The notes beneath the pieces were generated by a model. The model was given only the letters and a program-made list of their open reading frames with translations, was not told the DNA's origin and did not search any database. This document shows positions 11,319-23,480 of a stretch of DNA of 64,000 nt, piece by piece. The stretch lies in NCBI GenBank assembly GCA_016758905.1, contig JAEPQZ010000005.1, positions 744,001 through 808,000 on the forward strand, in the 5' to 3' direction. The stretch's first letter is position 1. The number at the start of each line of letters is the position of its first letter. The stretch is from Umbelopsis isabellina (lineage: Eukaryota > Mucoromycota > Umbelopsidomycetes > Umbelopsidales > Umbelopsidaceae). The position numbers and the translations under genes were made by a program.

Positions 11319-12317
11319 TTAAACTGAAAGATTTAAGTGTTAGTTCAAGTTGTGACTCCATATCCGAACTTGAATCGAAATACATACCAACGGTACCAGC
11401 GGCAGAGGCAATACGAGGCCACAAATCCGCACACTCCTTGGCAACAGGTCCTTGGATGGCAGAACCCTTCATTTCACCCTTGGGCTATTTAAAATTAAAA
11501 AGGATAAGATATGGCAATGTTTAGATTCATAAAATCAATCATTGATTGGAATAACTATGTTTGTCGTAAAGTTCACTTACGTTGACAATGACACCGGCGT
11601 TATCTTCAAAGTACAAGAAGACACCGTCTCTACGGCGCCAAGCCTTGCGTTGACGAATGACAACAGCGGGCATAACCTTCTTTCTCAATTCGGGCTTACC
11701 CTTCTTGACGGAGGCGACAACGATATCACCGGGAGCACTGCTAGGCAATCTGTTAAGACGACCCTTGATACCACGAACAGCAATGATGTAAAGGTTCTTG
11801 GCTCCAGAGTTGTCAGCGCAGTTCATAACGGCGCCAGCTAAAGAAAGGAAAGGAAAAGAAAAAAATGGAAAAGGAACCCAGTCAGTTCAATTCTAATCAG
11901 TCCGAATAGTATAAGTGTTAATACTTACTGGGCAAACCCAAAGTCATACGGTACTTGTTACCAGTAACACCAAGTCCTAAAATTTGCAAATGAATGAGTG
12001 GTCTGATGCAGGGCAATCAAGAGTGTACAAATGCAATGAAACTCCACAGATGTCGTCAAAGATGTGTCGGGTAGCCACTAATAGTATAACCATTATTCTT
12101 AAATTTTCATCGTGTTGTGTGTCGTATAGTGTTACCGGTGTGCTCAGAACAACGAAATGTTCGACATTGTGCATCTCAATGCTGAACAGAGATTTTCTGA
12201 CAACTGTTGTTGCTTATTTTTTCGTCTATTTGTTTACGCATCCATCCATCATTGGTTCATCCAGTCTATTTAAACACTGCTGATTGATATATCAAAAGCA
12301 TACTTACTGTTGGACAT
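11319..12317 (-). CDS. RPL23: 60S ribosomal protein L23 (uL14), copy 1
   Basis: Five exons: 12317-12308, 11976-11929, 11837-11581, 11484-11388 and 11323-11319; 138 aa, about the length of yeast Rpl23 (137). The protein [19 protein letters not shown]... carries the uL14 core ([59 protein letters not shown]). It sits at the subunit interface of the large subunit. The last exon supplies only two nucleotides of the final Val codon plus TAA. It is inverted relative to copy 2 (14369-15374); exons 2 to 4 and intron 3 are identical by eye, whereas introns 1, 2 and 4 differ. Its promoter lies in the 219 bp behind the GST stop codon. Confidence 0.96.
11379..11857 (-). repeat. Left arm of RPL23 inverted repeat
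   Basis: 479 nt that match 14834-15312 in reverse complement, from the pyrimidine tract at the end of intron 2 through exon 3, the whole 96-nt intron 3, exon 4 and the first 9 nt of intron 4. I compared the two arms by eye and saw no difference. The flanking intron sequences are clearly diverged. Confidence 0.85.
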
Positions 12318-12536
12318 CTCGTGAAGTTGGAAAGAGTAAAAGGAAGATTCATTAATTGGATGGATTTGGATTTCTTAGTTGTCTCCATCTGAGTTTAAAA
12401 ATACTTGGTCCACACAGTAAACCTTATGGCTACTGACTTGCCAGCCATACAACCAAAAATATGATTAAAATATTGCAATTTAACGATAAGATTAGGTCTT
12501 TGAAGACTTGCTTTATTCATATATACGTGAAATATC

Positions 12537-13402
12537 TCAATCGCTTTTGTTCTCGAGTTCGGCCAACATCGTTGCCAATCTTTCATTAGGCACACGAAGT
12601 CCTTTTTGAACAGCAGGTCTCTCATCAATTCGTTTCAACCAAGCCTTGACCCGAGGAAATTCATTGATATCAATGCCAAGTAGACCATGGCATATGACCC
12701 AGCTGTAGTTTGCTATATCAGCGATACTATATTGATTGTTGGCCAGATAATCAGTTCCTTCAAGAGCTATTTCAAGAACACCGTAAAGTCGCTTAGTTTC
12801 GTCGATATATCTCTTTTGTGCGTAAGGAATCTTCTCTGGAGCATATCTAACAAAATGATTTGCTTGTCCCTATTCAACAAAAGTCAGACACATGCCGCCA
12901 CTCCACAAGCGATATTAGCATATTACCTGCATGGGTCCAATGCCACCCATCTGAAACATCAGAAATTGCATAACCTTTGATCTCGCAAGAGGATCCTCAG
13001 GCATAAGACGGTGTTGAGGGTCATAGAAATCGCAAAGATATGTCATGATAGCACCAGTTTCAAAGACATTAAAGTCATTTTTGGAGTGGTCAACAATTGC
13101 CTGTTAGGTCGTGTAAATATGATGCCATATGATGCCAGCCTCTAGAAGTATAAATGCCTTAGCTTACGGGAATTCTTCCATTAGGATTAATCTTGATAAA
13201 CCAGTCTTCTTTCTGAGTGTTCTTGGAAATATCAATAGCTTCCACGTTGTAAGGAACCTGGAGTTCTTCAAGTGTTATGCTTGCTTTGATACCATTTGGA
13301 GTACCCCTACAACAAAAGTTGAGCACTAGCTATCTCTTTTTTGATGAGTATATAGATATATACTTACATGGTGTAAAGAGTTATCGGGTGTTTTTGAGCC
13401 AT
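12537..13402 (-). CDS. Glutathione S-transferase, Ure2-like class
   Basis: Four exons: 13402-13368, 13306-13168, 13100-12927 and 12869-12537; 226 aa. The thioredoxin-fold N-domain shows [11 protein letters not shown], then [15 protein letters not shown], the glutathione-site and Ure2-like signature, and [13 protein letters not shown] with the cis-Pro. The helical C-domain begins near [25 protein letters not shown] and keeps [12 protein letters not shown], the N-capping/hydrophobic staple region of GSTs. Proteins of this class act in the cytosol in glutathione conjugation or disulfide reduction. It lies on the minus strand between the two RPL23 copies, so an inversion between them would flip it. 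A TGTGACCG word about 100 bp upstream is a one-base variant of the Homol-D octamer. Confidence 0.92.
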
Positions 13403-14368
13403 TTTTCGAAATCGGTTAAAGAAGGAGTTCATGGATGTGGGGTTTGGCGTTTTTGTTGGACTTAAATACCAGTCCATGCTCATGCTTAATAATCAGGCGT
13501 TTGTGACCGGGTATCTTTCGACACGGACACGGAGTATGCCAACGTTTAGTGTACTTGATGTATTATTACGTATTGTGACATCTCCTTATATTAGCATTTG
13601 TAACATACAACGATGTTTCTTCGCCATATTTATCATTATAAAGTTGGTGTAATTGATTTAATACTTTGTACTCTTTTGATTCTTCTTTACTGAAAGATGT
13701 ATATATCGTAATGAATCGATAAGGCGTTATGCAAGTCTTGTGGGTTATATCAGCCCACCATGACTGCAGTACATTACTAATATCATCCATAACCTGACTA
13801 ATGTCGTTGCATTACATCTTGCTTGTTTGAAATGCCTCTCAACAGCAAATGCTAAATACTGATTTATATACAAATAGATATAAGCTTGCTTGAATGCTTC
13901 CAAAAGCGCTGTCACCTTTTTTGTTTGACATCAGTAGTTCTGTTTGTTTAATTTTTCACCTAGTTTCTAAATCAAAGTATGATAACTGTAGATGCTGTTG
14001 AGCAATTTTCAGTCGAATATCCAAAAAGACGCATTCTCAAGACACCATAGTCTGCTCGTAGGTTCCTTTGTTCTTCCAATGCTCTTCCAATGCGTAAGTG
14101 CAATGTGTATTTTGCTTTATTGCTATCAATCTTATTGACGTACTATCTTTTATAACCTAGGACATGTATCCAAATATCCATAAATTTTTAAATATATGTA
14201 GAAAACTGCCATTATGATGGCGCATTAGCAGTAATAATCTTTGGATTTGCATTTGTTTTTGTCAGTAAAATTAAACTCAGCGAGAACTGAGATTGGAAAG
14301 CGAGCGTGTAAGACGCACAGCACATCCAAAGTAGCAATTCCTTCTTTTTCTACCTTCTAGTTTACAGG
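13403..14368. other. Spacer between GST and RPL23 copy 2
   Basis: 966 bp holding the divergent promoters of the GST gene and RPL23 copy 2. A 74-codon ATG frame on the minus strand (13790-13566, MDDISNVLQSWWADIT...) has no recognisable family or splice structure and is left uncalled. Pyrimidine tracts (TTCTTTTTCTACC) lie just before the RPL23 ATG. Confidence 0.45.
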
Positions 14369-15374
14369 ATGTCAAACAGTACGTACACTCGCTCATTACA
14401 TTTGTGATTGCATTATACGGATGATCGATGGACAGATGGATGAACGATGTGCGCCTTTCACCGAATCACTCATTTGGAATGATTTGACGATTCGCATTTT
14501 CACGCCAGCATTGCAAAGCATGTCCTACACATTTTGCTTGTCCATGCAAAATGCACTTTCTCGCTTGACCAGTAGAAAATTTACGGACAACCACCAACCT
14601 CGAGATACCTCGGCATTCGCACTTATAGCAACAGCAAGTTCGCGACAACGTTAATTAGCCACTTAAATTCATCGAAAGAAATTCCTCGAAACTAACAGAC
14701 TACCAACTTGTTTCTAGGACTTGGTGTTACTGGTAACAAGTACCGTATGACTTTGGGTTTGCCCAGTAAGTATTGATACCTGTACCATCGCACTAATCAG
14801 ACTTGACACTAACTGGGTTCCTTTCCCTTTTTTTTTTCCTTTCCTTTCTTTAGCTGGCGCCGTTATGAACTGCGCTGACAACTCTGGAGCCAAGAACCTT
14901 TACATCATTGCTGTTCGTGGTATCAAGGGTCGTCTTAACAGATTGCCTAGCAGTGCTCCCGGTGATATCGTTGTCGCCTCCGTCAAGAAGGGTAAGCCCG
15001 AATTGAGAAAGAAGGTTATGCCCGCTGTTGTCATTCGTCAACGCAAGGCTTGGCGCCGTAGAGACGGTGTCTTCTTGTACTTTGAAGATAACGCCGGTGT
15101 CATTGTCAACGTAAGTGAACTTTACGACAAACATAGTTATTCCAATCAATGATTGATTTTATGAATCTAAACATTGCCATATCTTATCCTTTTTAATTTT
15201 AAATAGCCCAAGGGTGAAATGAAGGGTTCTGCCATCCAAGGACCTGTTGCCAAGGAGTGTGCGGATTTGTGGCCTCGTATTGCCTCTGCCGCTGGTACCG
15301 TTGGTATGTATTGTGTCGTATACGCAGTCTTTAGATGAGAACGAGCACTAATATTTATTTCGCTTTCAGTTTAA
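14369..15374 (+). CDS. RPL23: 60S ribosomal protein L23 (uL14), copy 2
   Basis: Five exons: 14369-14378, 14718-14765, 14854-15110, 15207-15303 and 15370-15374; 138 aa, with the same protein as copy 1. Exon 1 differs at one silent third base (TCA against TCC), and exons 2-4 are the same. Intron 1 (339 nt) is the longest and differs wholly from that of copy 1. Intron 3 (96 nt) is identical. As in copy 1 the final exon carries only TT plus TAA. Two identical uL14 copies are common in fungi for dosage, but the mixture of identical and diverged introns is not explained by a simple duplication. eIF4A3 follows in the same direction after 260 bp. Confidence 0.96.
14834..15312 (+). repeat. Right arm of RPL23 inverted repeat
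   Basis: 479 nt, the inverted partner of 11379-11857 with equal length and no difference seen. The arms enclose about 3 kb that contains the GST gene. Confidence 0.85.
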
Positions 15375-15637
15375 ATATAAACACCTGGAATTCTAGTACA
15401 CCTACCATTGACAGCATATAAAATTAAATAAATGGGATTTTGTTACCTATAAGCCTTACTGTTTAGTGTAACTAGATAATGCACACTAATGAGAGGCTCT
15501 TACAACCTACAATGAAATTTTTGCGTACCAAAATTTAATTTGAAAACATGCAGACGTCACAAAAATAAATTTCTGAATGGCAAAGTGACAAGCACTAAGC
15601 TTGGAGACAGATTCTATTGGTGAAGAAGTTGATCAAG

Positions 15638-17254
15638 ATGTCCTTTGATCACAAGAATGACGAGAAGCTGGTCTTTGAGACCTCCGAAAATGTATAGCCA
15701 AAGTTTAATTACACCACAAACAAGTATTGATTTAATTAACGACTGTTTTTCGTTTGTGCACAGGTCAAAGTTGCTCCAACCTTCGATTCCATTGGTTTGA
15801 AAGAGGACCTGCTTCGTGGTATTTACGCCTACAACTTTGAAAAGCCTTCCGCCATTCAACAGAGAGGTAAGATTTCAGATCAATGTGACAAAGATCGCGT
15901 GAGTTATTCCAAGATCTGACGTATTGCACACTCAGCTATCGCTCCAATTGTGAAGGGCCGAGATGTTATTGCACAGGCACAATCCGGTACCGGTAAAACT
16001 GCGACCTTCTCAATTTCTATTCTACAAAGCATCGATACTACGCTTCGAGAGACGCAAGCTCTTGTCCTTTCACCTACTCGTGAATTAGCCACACAAATTC
16101 AAAGCGTAGTCCTCGCACTTGGTGATTATATGAATGTTCAGTGCCATGCCTGTATTGGTGGTACCAGCATCGGTGAAGATATAAGAAAACTGGATAACGG
16201 CGTACATGTTGTTTCGGGAACACCTGGCCGTGTATACGATATGATTAGACGACGTAATTTGCGCACGAGAAATATCAAGATGTTGGTTCTCGACGAAGCT
16301 GACGAATTGTTGAACCGTGGATTCAAGGATCAAATATACGATGTCTACAGATATTTGCCACCAGCGACACAAGTTGTACTCTTGTCTGCTACCCTTCCAC
16401 ATGATGTCTTGGAGTTGACGACCAAGTTCATGACTGATCCAATCCGTATTTTGGTTAAGCGTGATGAGTTGACTTTGGAGGGTATCAAACAGTTCTTTGT
16501 AGCTGTTGAGAGAGAAGAATGGAAGTTTGATACTCTTTGTGACTTGTACGACACATTGACCATCACCCAAGCTGTCATATTCTGCAATACTCGGCGTAAG
16601 GTAGATTGGTTGACGGAGAAAATGAGAGAATCAAATTTCACTGTTTCATCTATGCACGGAGAGATGCCTCAAAAGGAGAGAGATGCTATTATGCAAGAGT
16701 TCCGTCAAGGCGCAAGGTAAGTTTTGTAGGGCAAGGGTTAGTGAGCGCTAGAACGTTGGGAGCAATTGACCTAATATTTGTGCATGCCACACAGTCGAGT
16801 ATTGATCACTACTGATGTCTGGGCACGTGGCATTGATGTTCAACAAGTTTCCTTGGTCATCAAGTAAGTGTTTGTCATGATCTAGACAGTCTTGTCATCT
16901 GGTTTGCTTACTCATGGAACTTCCAACTAGCTACGATCTTCCAGCAAATCGTGAATTGTACATCCATCGTATTGGTAGATCCGGCCGTTTCGGACGCAAG
17001 GGCGTGGCCATCAACTTTGTTAAGCAAGATGATTTGCAAATCCTTCGGGATATTGAACAATATTACAGGTAAGGAATCTTATGGATGTCAAAGCATGAAT
17101 ATCCAGAAATCTAACAATCACTTGTCATATTATAATAGTACTCAAATCGACGAAATGCCCATGAATGGTAAGACAAGCGATCATTAATGCTAATTTTGAA
17201 TTTCAAAAAGTCATTGCTCACACTTTCTTCTTTGCAGTAACCGACTTGATCTAA
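15638..17254 (+). CDS. EIF4A3: DEAD-box helicase eIF4A3 (exon junction complex core; FAL1 family)
   Basis: Seven exons: 15638-15691, 15764-15866, 15936-16716, 16795-16863, 16931-17068, 17139-17167 and 17238-17254; 396 aa. The motifs are in order: Q-motif [19 protein letters not shown], Ia PTRELA, Ib TPGR, II DEAD, III SAT, V ARGID and [10 protein letters not shown]. The N-terminus [17 protein letters not shown] and the C-terminus [15 protein letters not shown] are diagnostic of eIF4A3/Fal1, not of translation factor eIF4A. In organisms with many introns it clamps mRNA upstream of exon junctions; yeast Fal1 acts in 18S rRNA processing. The strong eIF4A3 character and the intron density favour an exon-junction role. 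A variant ACGTCACA word lies about 80 bp upstream. Confidence 0.95.
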
Positions 17255-17512
17255 ACCAGTGAAATGACATGGAACATTCATATCGGATTAGACACATCTT
17301 GATTTTACAACTGCTTTTCATCTTTAAAAATTCATACAACTCTTTCTTTATTAAAAAAGACCATTAAAAAGTTAACAGGGTTCTGCGGGTCATTGGGTGT
17401 TGGAGCAACGATTGAAACTTTGGCCCTAAATTAGTCACATGAATTACATCACACTCTCAAACTCCTCAACTTTTGAGTTCTTCAGCTGCAACTTCAACTT
17501 TATTATACCCAC

Positions 17513-18374
<862 letters not shown>

Positions 18375-18687
18375 ATTATGGTGACTAGTATTGTCACTGC
18401 TGATTATAAATATACAACTATTAGGCTTCCATTGTAATTTAATCTGCATCACTTACTGACTGCACTCATTGTCGTCGCACAAGCACGATCATAAGGAGTT
18501 TAAGTAAAGCAGAGTGGTAAATATTTACAAAGATCGATAGTAATACAGTGAATAAAGTAAAGGATAGCCATAACGAGCAGCTAAGATCTTATTCGAGCAT
18601 AGGCACTTTGGAGGAGGTATGGCAAGCTATGCTCTCGCTGCAAACGTCTTGATATATCCAGAATATCTCGTATATCACATTCTAAAT
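18375..18687. other. Convergent 3' spacer
   Basis: 313 bp between the 3' ends of RAB2 and the SOS7-like gene. It is AT-rich with no coding frame. Confidence 0.5.
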
Positions 18688-20285
18688 CTAATGACTGAGG
18701 GTGAGAGGTGAATGTATTAGCTTTACGGTGTATTCCTTGGTACAGGCTGCAAAAATGTATACCTCTGCGTCCTCAACAATACCTGTTGCAGGGTCCAAAA
18801 GGACATTGAGATGATAAAGTTTGACCTCGTCTCCTATGATAGCAGATTTTACGCTGAATTCCGCCATTATCTCGCTTTCCGAAAGCATTTTTATACTGTG
18901 TAAACCGAACAGATTGCTACATAGAGCAACTATTGACATATACCTGTAAACAGAGATTTGTCAGTATAATGGTAGCAAACCCATGCCTCCAAAGTAAAGT
19001 TGCCATAGGGGATATACTACAACATCTGTAATCACTTGCCATTTGGTCAAATCTTCTACGGTTGGATCACGCTTATTCGCCATTCTGATAGCATCTGCTG
19101 CATAAGCTTCGGCCGTGTATTTTTGTGATTCCAGTTGCTCGATTTCACGTTCCATAATTTCAATTTTCCAGGAAAGCTCTGAAATAGCGTCTCGCCGATT
19201 TTCCATGTCATTATTAATATCTTGAAAGTCTTTCGTCTAATGCCGGAATGTGTTAATCCTACGTACAAGGTGATATGATGAATCAGATCGTTGCACTTAC
19301 CTGTTGATCTATTATTTGTTTTGCTTCTTCGACAGTGAGTTTCTATATCACCATATTGACGTGAAATAACGTTAACGGTAATTACAAAAGATGCCCGTTT
19401 TTTAAAGATTCGAAACACTAACACTTTGTTTGTTCGCTTCCAAACTCATTTTTGTCAATTCTGCTTCCTACAATGTATATTATCGTAAGCACAACTACGG
19501 CCAAGTCTCTATTCCATCAAAATCCGAGTTGACCAAGCATACCATTTCGTCGATTTCAGCACACACAGATCCAGCCTTTTCCATTTTCTTTTCCAAGTCG
19601 TTGAAGGCTGTCATCAAGCATGTTATTACATGATACAACTGCCTTTACGATTTTGAATACGACTTACAATCATACAGCGTCTCGCCAAGAGTTGTAATTT
19701 CTCTCTTCAGCTCTATAGTCTGGAGTTTTCCCGCCTTAAGCTTCTGCTTTGCTTCACGATTCTGTCGGTCTGCAAATAAAATAGCTTGGTAAAGCATGTT
19801 CTTTAAATTTCTGCACTAGCAATTCATACCTATATCCCAGTTGTCAGACTGCTCTACTTCGACAGCCGGTTCTTTCATCAAAGACTTTAAAAAACGTTCT
19901 TTTGTTTCTTGCTCCAGATAATTAAACTTCAGCTTCGCAAAGTGATCCTTAAGAAGGCGATTTGAGTATTAGGTATTGCAAAACTGAAAATCGGATATAG
20001 CATTTACTTTATAGAATTCTGCAGCCATAACGAAGTTCTGGGGATGTTTATCGACACTTTGGTTACCACCTCCTAGTTCACTAAGCTCTTTCGATAATAC
20101 AACTGCTCTTTGCGAGCATTCTTCTTTGATTCTGTTGATGAATTGTTGCTGTGTGATAAATTCTTGTGTCAAGCTAAGCGTCCGAACGTCAGTACACCTA
20201 TAAGACAAAGACCAGGTAGTGCGCTATTCTCTCACTTTTTTACGTCTTGAAACTGGTTTCTGGATTGCATTTGTTTAACGTCCAT
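18688..20285 (-). CDS. SOS7: SOS7-like kinetochore coiled-coil protein
   Basis: Nine exons: 20285-20236, 20197-20008, 19947-19830, 19769-19668, 19607-19543, 19467-19423, 19342-19301, 19236-19040 and 18943-18688; 354 aa. All nine join in frame. The N-terminal segment holds KLKFNYLEQETKERFLKSL, which resembles the signature region of fission-yeast Sos7. Long heptad-rich coiled coil follows (residues about 100-260). A C-terminal globular part has KRDPTVEDLTKWYM and NLFGLHSIKMLSESEI, followed by predicted beta strands. Sos7 belongs to the KNL1-type (Spc105/Spc7) kinetochore subcomplex. Intron 8 uses a GC donor (TG|GCAAGT), forced by the conserved Trp-Tyr. The assignment is from remembered family features, so the coiled-coil kinetochore class is safer than the exact name. 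Confidence 0.65.
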
Positions 20286-21323
20286 CCTTACGCGAGAACC
20301 TGGCACGACAAAACGCGACTGACAAAAGGCTCGCAGAATTTAAAATTTTCAAACTCCTGACTTCAGATTGATTTGTCTAAGAAGCCTATATGCTAATCTT
20401 TTACTACCTCAGATCTGGTGCTTTTCTTGGAGAGAATTGGAGTTGTCTCAACATCAGAAAAATACATGATATTAGCCTTCAAAGAGTTTATGTCTTGCTG
20501 GTCAATATGAAGTTGATGGTTTGAATATCAAATACAGTCTAGCTATTCCAACGTTGTTGGGAAGGCGATAAGCATGTACTGATGAAACACTCGCCACGTA
20601 AGACTGCTGAGATCAACTATTGCTAATTATAATCGGCATCACCATTGAGCTATAGTTTTGCGCTATCGTATTGCATTTGATATATGTTGATGATTGTTAC
20701 ATGGAAGGCTTGTTGTAAGCAGGTTGGAATAATTTCAGGTTTGCTCAATTTGCCTTTGTTATGCCTCTGCTTTCCTTTAGCTTTCATTTGTACTGTATTT
20801 TCAGCGATAAATTCGCTTACATGCGGGAAATATCCAAATGACAACCGTGAGAACACTATTGCTAGCTTTCGTAACAGAACAAGTTATCGATGTCAAAGAA
20901 CGACTTCCACTATGCATATGTTAGATCTGCCCTGGATTTACATAACTTGTTAAATCATATGAAGTTTGGCTCTCTAAGAAACAATCGTTATAATACAGTT
21001 TTGGTTCACTGGCCTAAGCAGAATTCAGATCAACCGATTACTTTTGTGTGTATAGCTGCAAGATGATGTACAATATCTTATAATGAATCATGTTAGTTTT
21101 AGATGGGATATTGCCATATCGAGTCAAAAATATACAAGAATTTCGTTTTTTATTTGATCTGCTACAAGTCAAATCACCAGCCAAGAGCAAGTTGAAACCT
21201 TGCTCCACACGGGAGAACTTTGAAATCCTAAAAATTTCATTGGTCCAAAATCCCGATTTGTGAATATATAAAATCTTTGAGTCATTGTTTGCTACTGCTG
21301 ACACATTCCTCTACTCATTCATT
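20286..21323. other. Divergent promoter region, SOS7-like gene / PLP synthase
   Basis: About 1 kb between divergent starts. The frame 20684-20953 (89 codons, hydrophobic) has no family resemblance. A PdxS/SNZ partner gene, often a divergent neighbour of PdxT/SNO in yeasts, is not here. TATATAAAAT occurs about 55 bp before the ATG at 21324. Confidence 0.5.
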
Positions 21324-22038
21324 ATGGTTGTCAATCAAGAAAAGACCCACGTTAAAGTCGGTGTGCTCGGTAAGTTTTGTATTGTTAACAATTATTAAAG
21401 GACGGAGACGGTTGTGCTGACTTTTTATAACAGCCCTACAGGGAGCATTCATCGAACATATTCATACTATGAGTAGCATTGCTGAGGTTACTGAAGCAAT
21501 CCCCGTCAGAACCAAAGAGCAACTCGATTCTGTTGATGCATTAATAATCCCTGGAGGAGAATCAACAGCTATGGCATTGATTGCAGAGCGTTGTGGTATG
21601 CTAGAGCCTCTGCGAGAATTCGTCCGAAGAAAGCCGACCTGGGGTACCTGTGCTGGTATGATCTTGCTTGCCGATGAAGCAAGCAAAACCAAGAAAGGTG
21701 GACAGCAGTTGTTGGGAGGTTTGCATATTTCTGTCAACCGCAATCAATTTGGTTCCCAGCGTGAATCGTTCGAGACCAACTTGCATATGCCCGAAGTCCT
21801 AGGCAGCGACGAGCCATTCCATGCTGTCTTCATTCGTGCACCTATCATCACTGAGCTAAAGTCAGACGATGTTAAAGTATTGGGTAAATTGGGCAATCAA
21901 ATTGGTGATAACAGTGCTGAAACCATTGTTGCTGTTCAACAAGGCCACTTGATGGCCACCGCTTTCCATCCCGAACTTACAAGAGATGATAGATTGCATC
22001 GCTACTTCGTTCGTATTGCCCTAGAACATAAGATTTAA
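21324..22038 (+). CDS. SNO1: Pyridoxal 5'-phosphate synthase glutaminase subunit (PdxT/SNO)
   Basis: Two exons: 21324-21369 and 21434-22038; 216 aa, a full-length class I glutamine amidotransferase of the PdxT family. It has VKVGVLALQGAFIEHI at the start, the PGGEST oxyanion strip, the nucleophile Cys in GTCAGM, and the His-Glu pair of the triad in FHPELTRD. It releases ammonia from glutamine and passes it to the PdxS/SNZ synthase, which makes pyridoxal 5'-phosphate from ribose 5-phosphate and glyceraldehyde 3-phosphate. The synthase partner must be elsewhere in the genome. The acceptor at 21433 is the only one that restores VLALQGA. Confidence 0.95.
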
Positions 22039-22590
22039 ATTATCATATTATATTCGATAGCTTTATGTAATTGTAGGGCATATTGTACACTTCATCTATA
22101 TAGACGTATATGTATTTGCAAATAGATACCATTCCTAAAATCTCGCAACTCCATATCTGTGCCTCACGCTTGTTGAATGTTCTAATGATGAAATTGAGAA
22201 ATGTGGCCCATGCTTGTTTGAAGCTCGATACAAAACAAGACTTTGAAGACGAATACGGGCAGATTATACCAGCAGATTATACCAAAACCAAAGAATACTG
22301 CTTATCGTCACAGCGACAACTGTACGTTTTGCTTATCAACATTGCCATATTAATACTTAGTATCCAGAGTACAGATTCAACGTTAGGTGGTTCAAGTATC
22401 GTGTCGGATTACCCTCCCTGCCACCAAATCAGCCTACATAAAATTACAAACGCGAACTTTTTATTATTTTGTAATGCGGAGAGAGCTGCAGCCTGTTAGC
22501 AGCTTGATATTTGGTTTATATATCACTGTAAGCTAATGGTACAGTCTTAGCAATGCAAAAACATCAAACAGAGCAACATGAGCAAGCAGT
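22039..22590. other. Convergent 3' spacer
   Basis: 552 bp between the PLP-synthase and RPL27 3' ends. A 129-codon plus-strand frame (22110-22499) is open but shows no domain, no conserved motif and no splice logic, so I treat it as chance. Confidence 0.5.
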
Positions 22591-23480
22591 TTAGAAACGG
22601 AGCTTGGAGAAGAACCACTTGTTCTTGCCGCTGTTGTGTCTCTCCTCAAACAACTTCTTGATGGTCTGAAAATAATTCATTATGTTACCACAGATTGGAT
22701 TACATACTGATATGCATTGTGCTGAACTTACCTTCTTGGCATCCTCGCGCTGAGAAGGCTCCTTGAAGGTCTCGGAAGAAATGGTACCCTTGATTTGCTC
22801 AAGCTCGAGAGTGTAACTGTAGAGGATGATTTTTTGTTAATTATGGGTACTAAAGTCGTAAATCATGCGAGCTATACATACCGAGTGGGCATCATGTGGT
22901 TGTAGTTAACGACCTTGATGAAAGGCTTGACCTTGGAGCGCTTGGCGACCTTCTTCTTGCCCATTGAGCGGGTAACCTTGAGAGGGTAACGCTCAACACC
23001 GGCAACGACAGCATAACCGTAGGGTCTGTCCTTGGTGCCTTCGTCGTGGTCTATTAAAGTTATATTTCAGTAAGTATATTCAACGATAGCGAGTAATCAG
23101 TGTAGCGGTGGCTTTGTAGTTGCTCGGTCGATTCAGTTGCAAATGCGAATTTCCGAATTAGAATTGTTCGTAAAAACTTATTCACAATGTTCAACATTTC
23201 GTGTTTTAGCAATAAGAAATTTCAACATTGATTCTTCCGAGTACTCGCAGCTTCCACTACACTGATGGATTAAACGGATGAATGCATACTGCGGACGATA
23301 ACGGCCTTCTTGCCGGCATAGCGACCTTGAAGGATGACAACAACCTATCGATGATGGATGATATGTTAGTCAATCTTCTTTTATGTTTAGCCATCCAGCA
23401 TTTTTCATCCACATCCATCTATTGTCTGTTAAAGTTGTGGCATGTATACATACTTTTCCGGCCTTGAGGAATTTCACCAT
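22591..23480 (-). CDS. RPL27: 60S ribosomal protein L27 (eL27)
   Basis: Five exons: 23480-23454, 23344-23290, 23050-22882, 22816-22732 and 22665-22591; 136 aa, the standard length. It starts [20 protein letters not shown] (KOW-type fold), continues [18 protein letters not shown] and NHMMPTR, and ends [11 protein letters not shown], the eL27 C-terminal signature. Codon use is strongly biased, as expected for a highly expressed gene. Intron 2 is 239 nt, much longer than its other introns, and holds a perfect 10-nt inverted repeat. It is divergent from RPS0 over a 770-bp shared upstream region, so the two ribosomal protein genes may be co-regulated. Confidence 0.96.
23096..23266. repeat. Inverted repeat within RPL27 intron 2
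   Basis: ATCAGTGTAG at 23096-23105 and its exact complement CTACACTGAT at 23257-23266 bracket most of the intron. In the RNA they could form a stem that brings the splice sites closer, or mark an embedded small RNA. I found no clear box C/D or H/ACA motifs, so the meaning is open. Confidence 0.4.

Noticed and set aside
11542-11841. Identical 99-codon frames antisense to both RPL23 copies
   Set aside because: Their identity follows from the identical DNA of exon 3 and is no independent evidence of coding.
22110-22499. 129-codon frame behind the PLP-synthase gene
   Set aside because: Lies in the 3' spacer between two convergent genes and resembles nothing.
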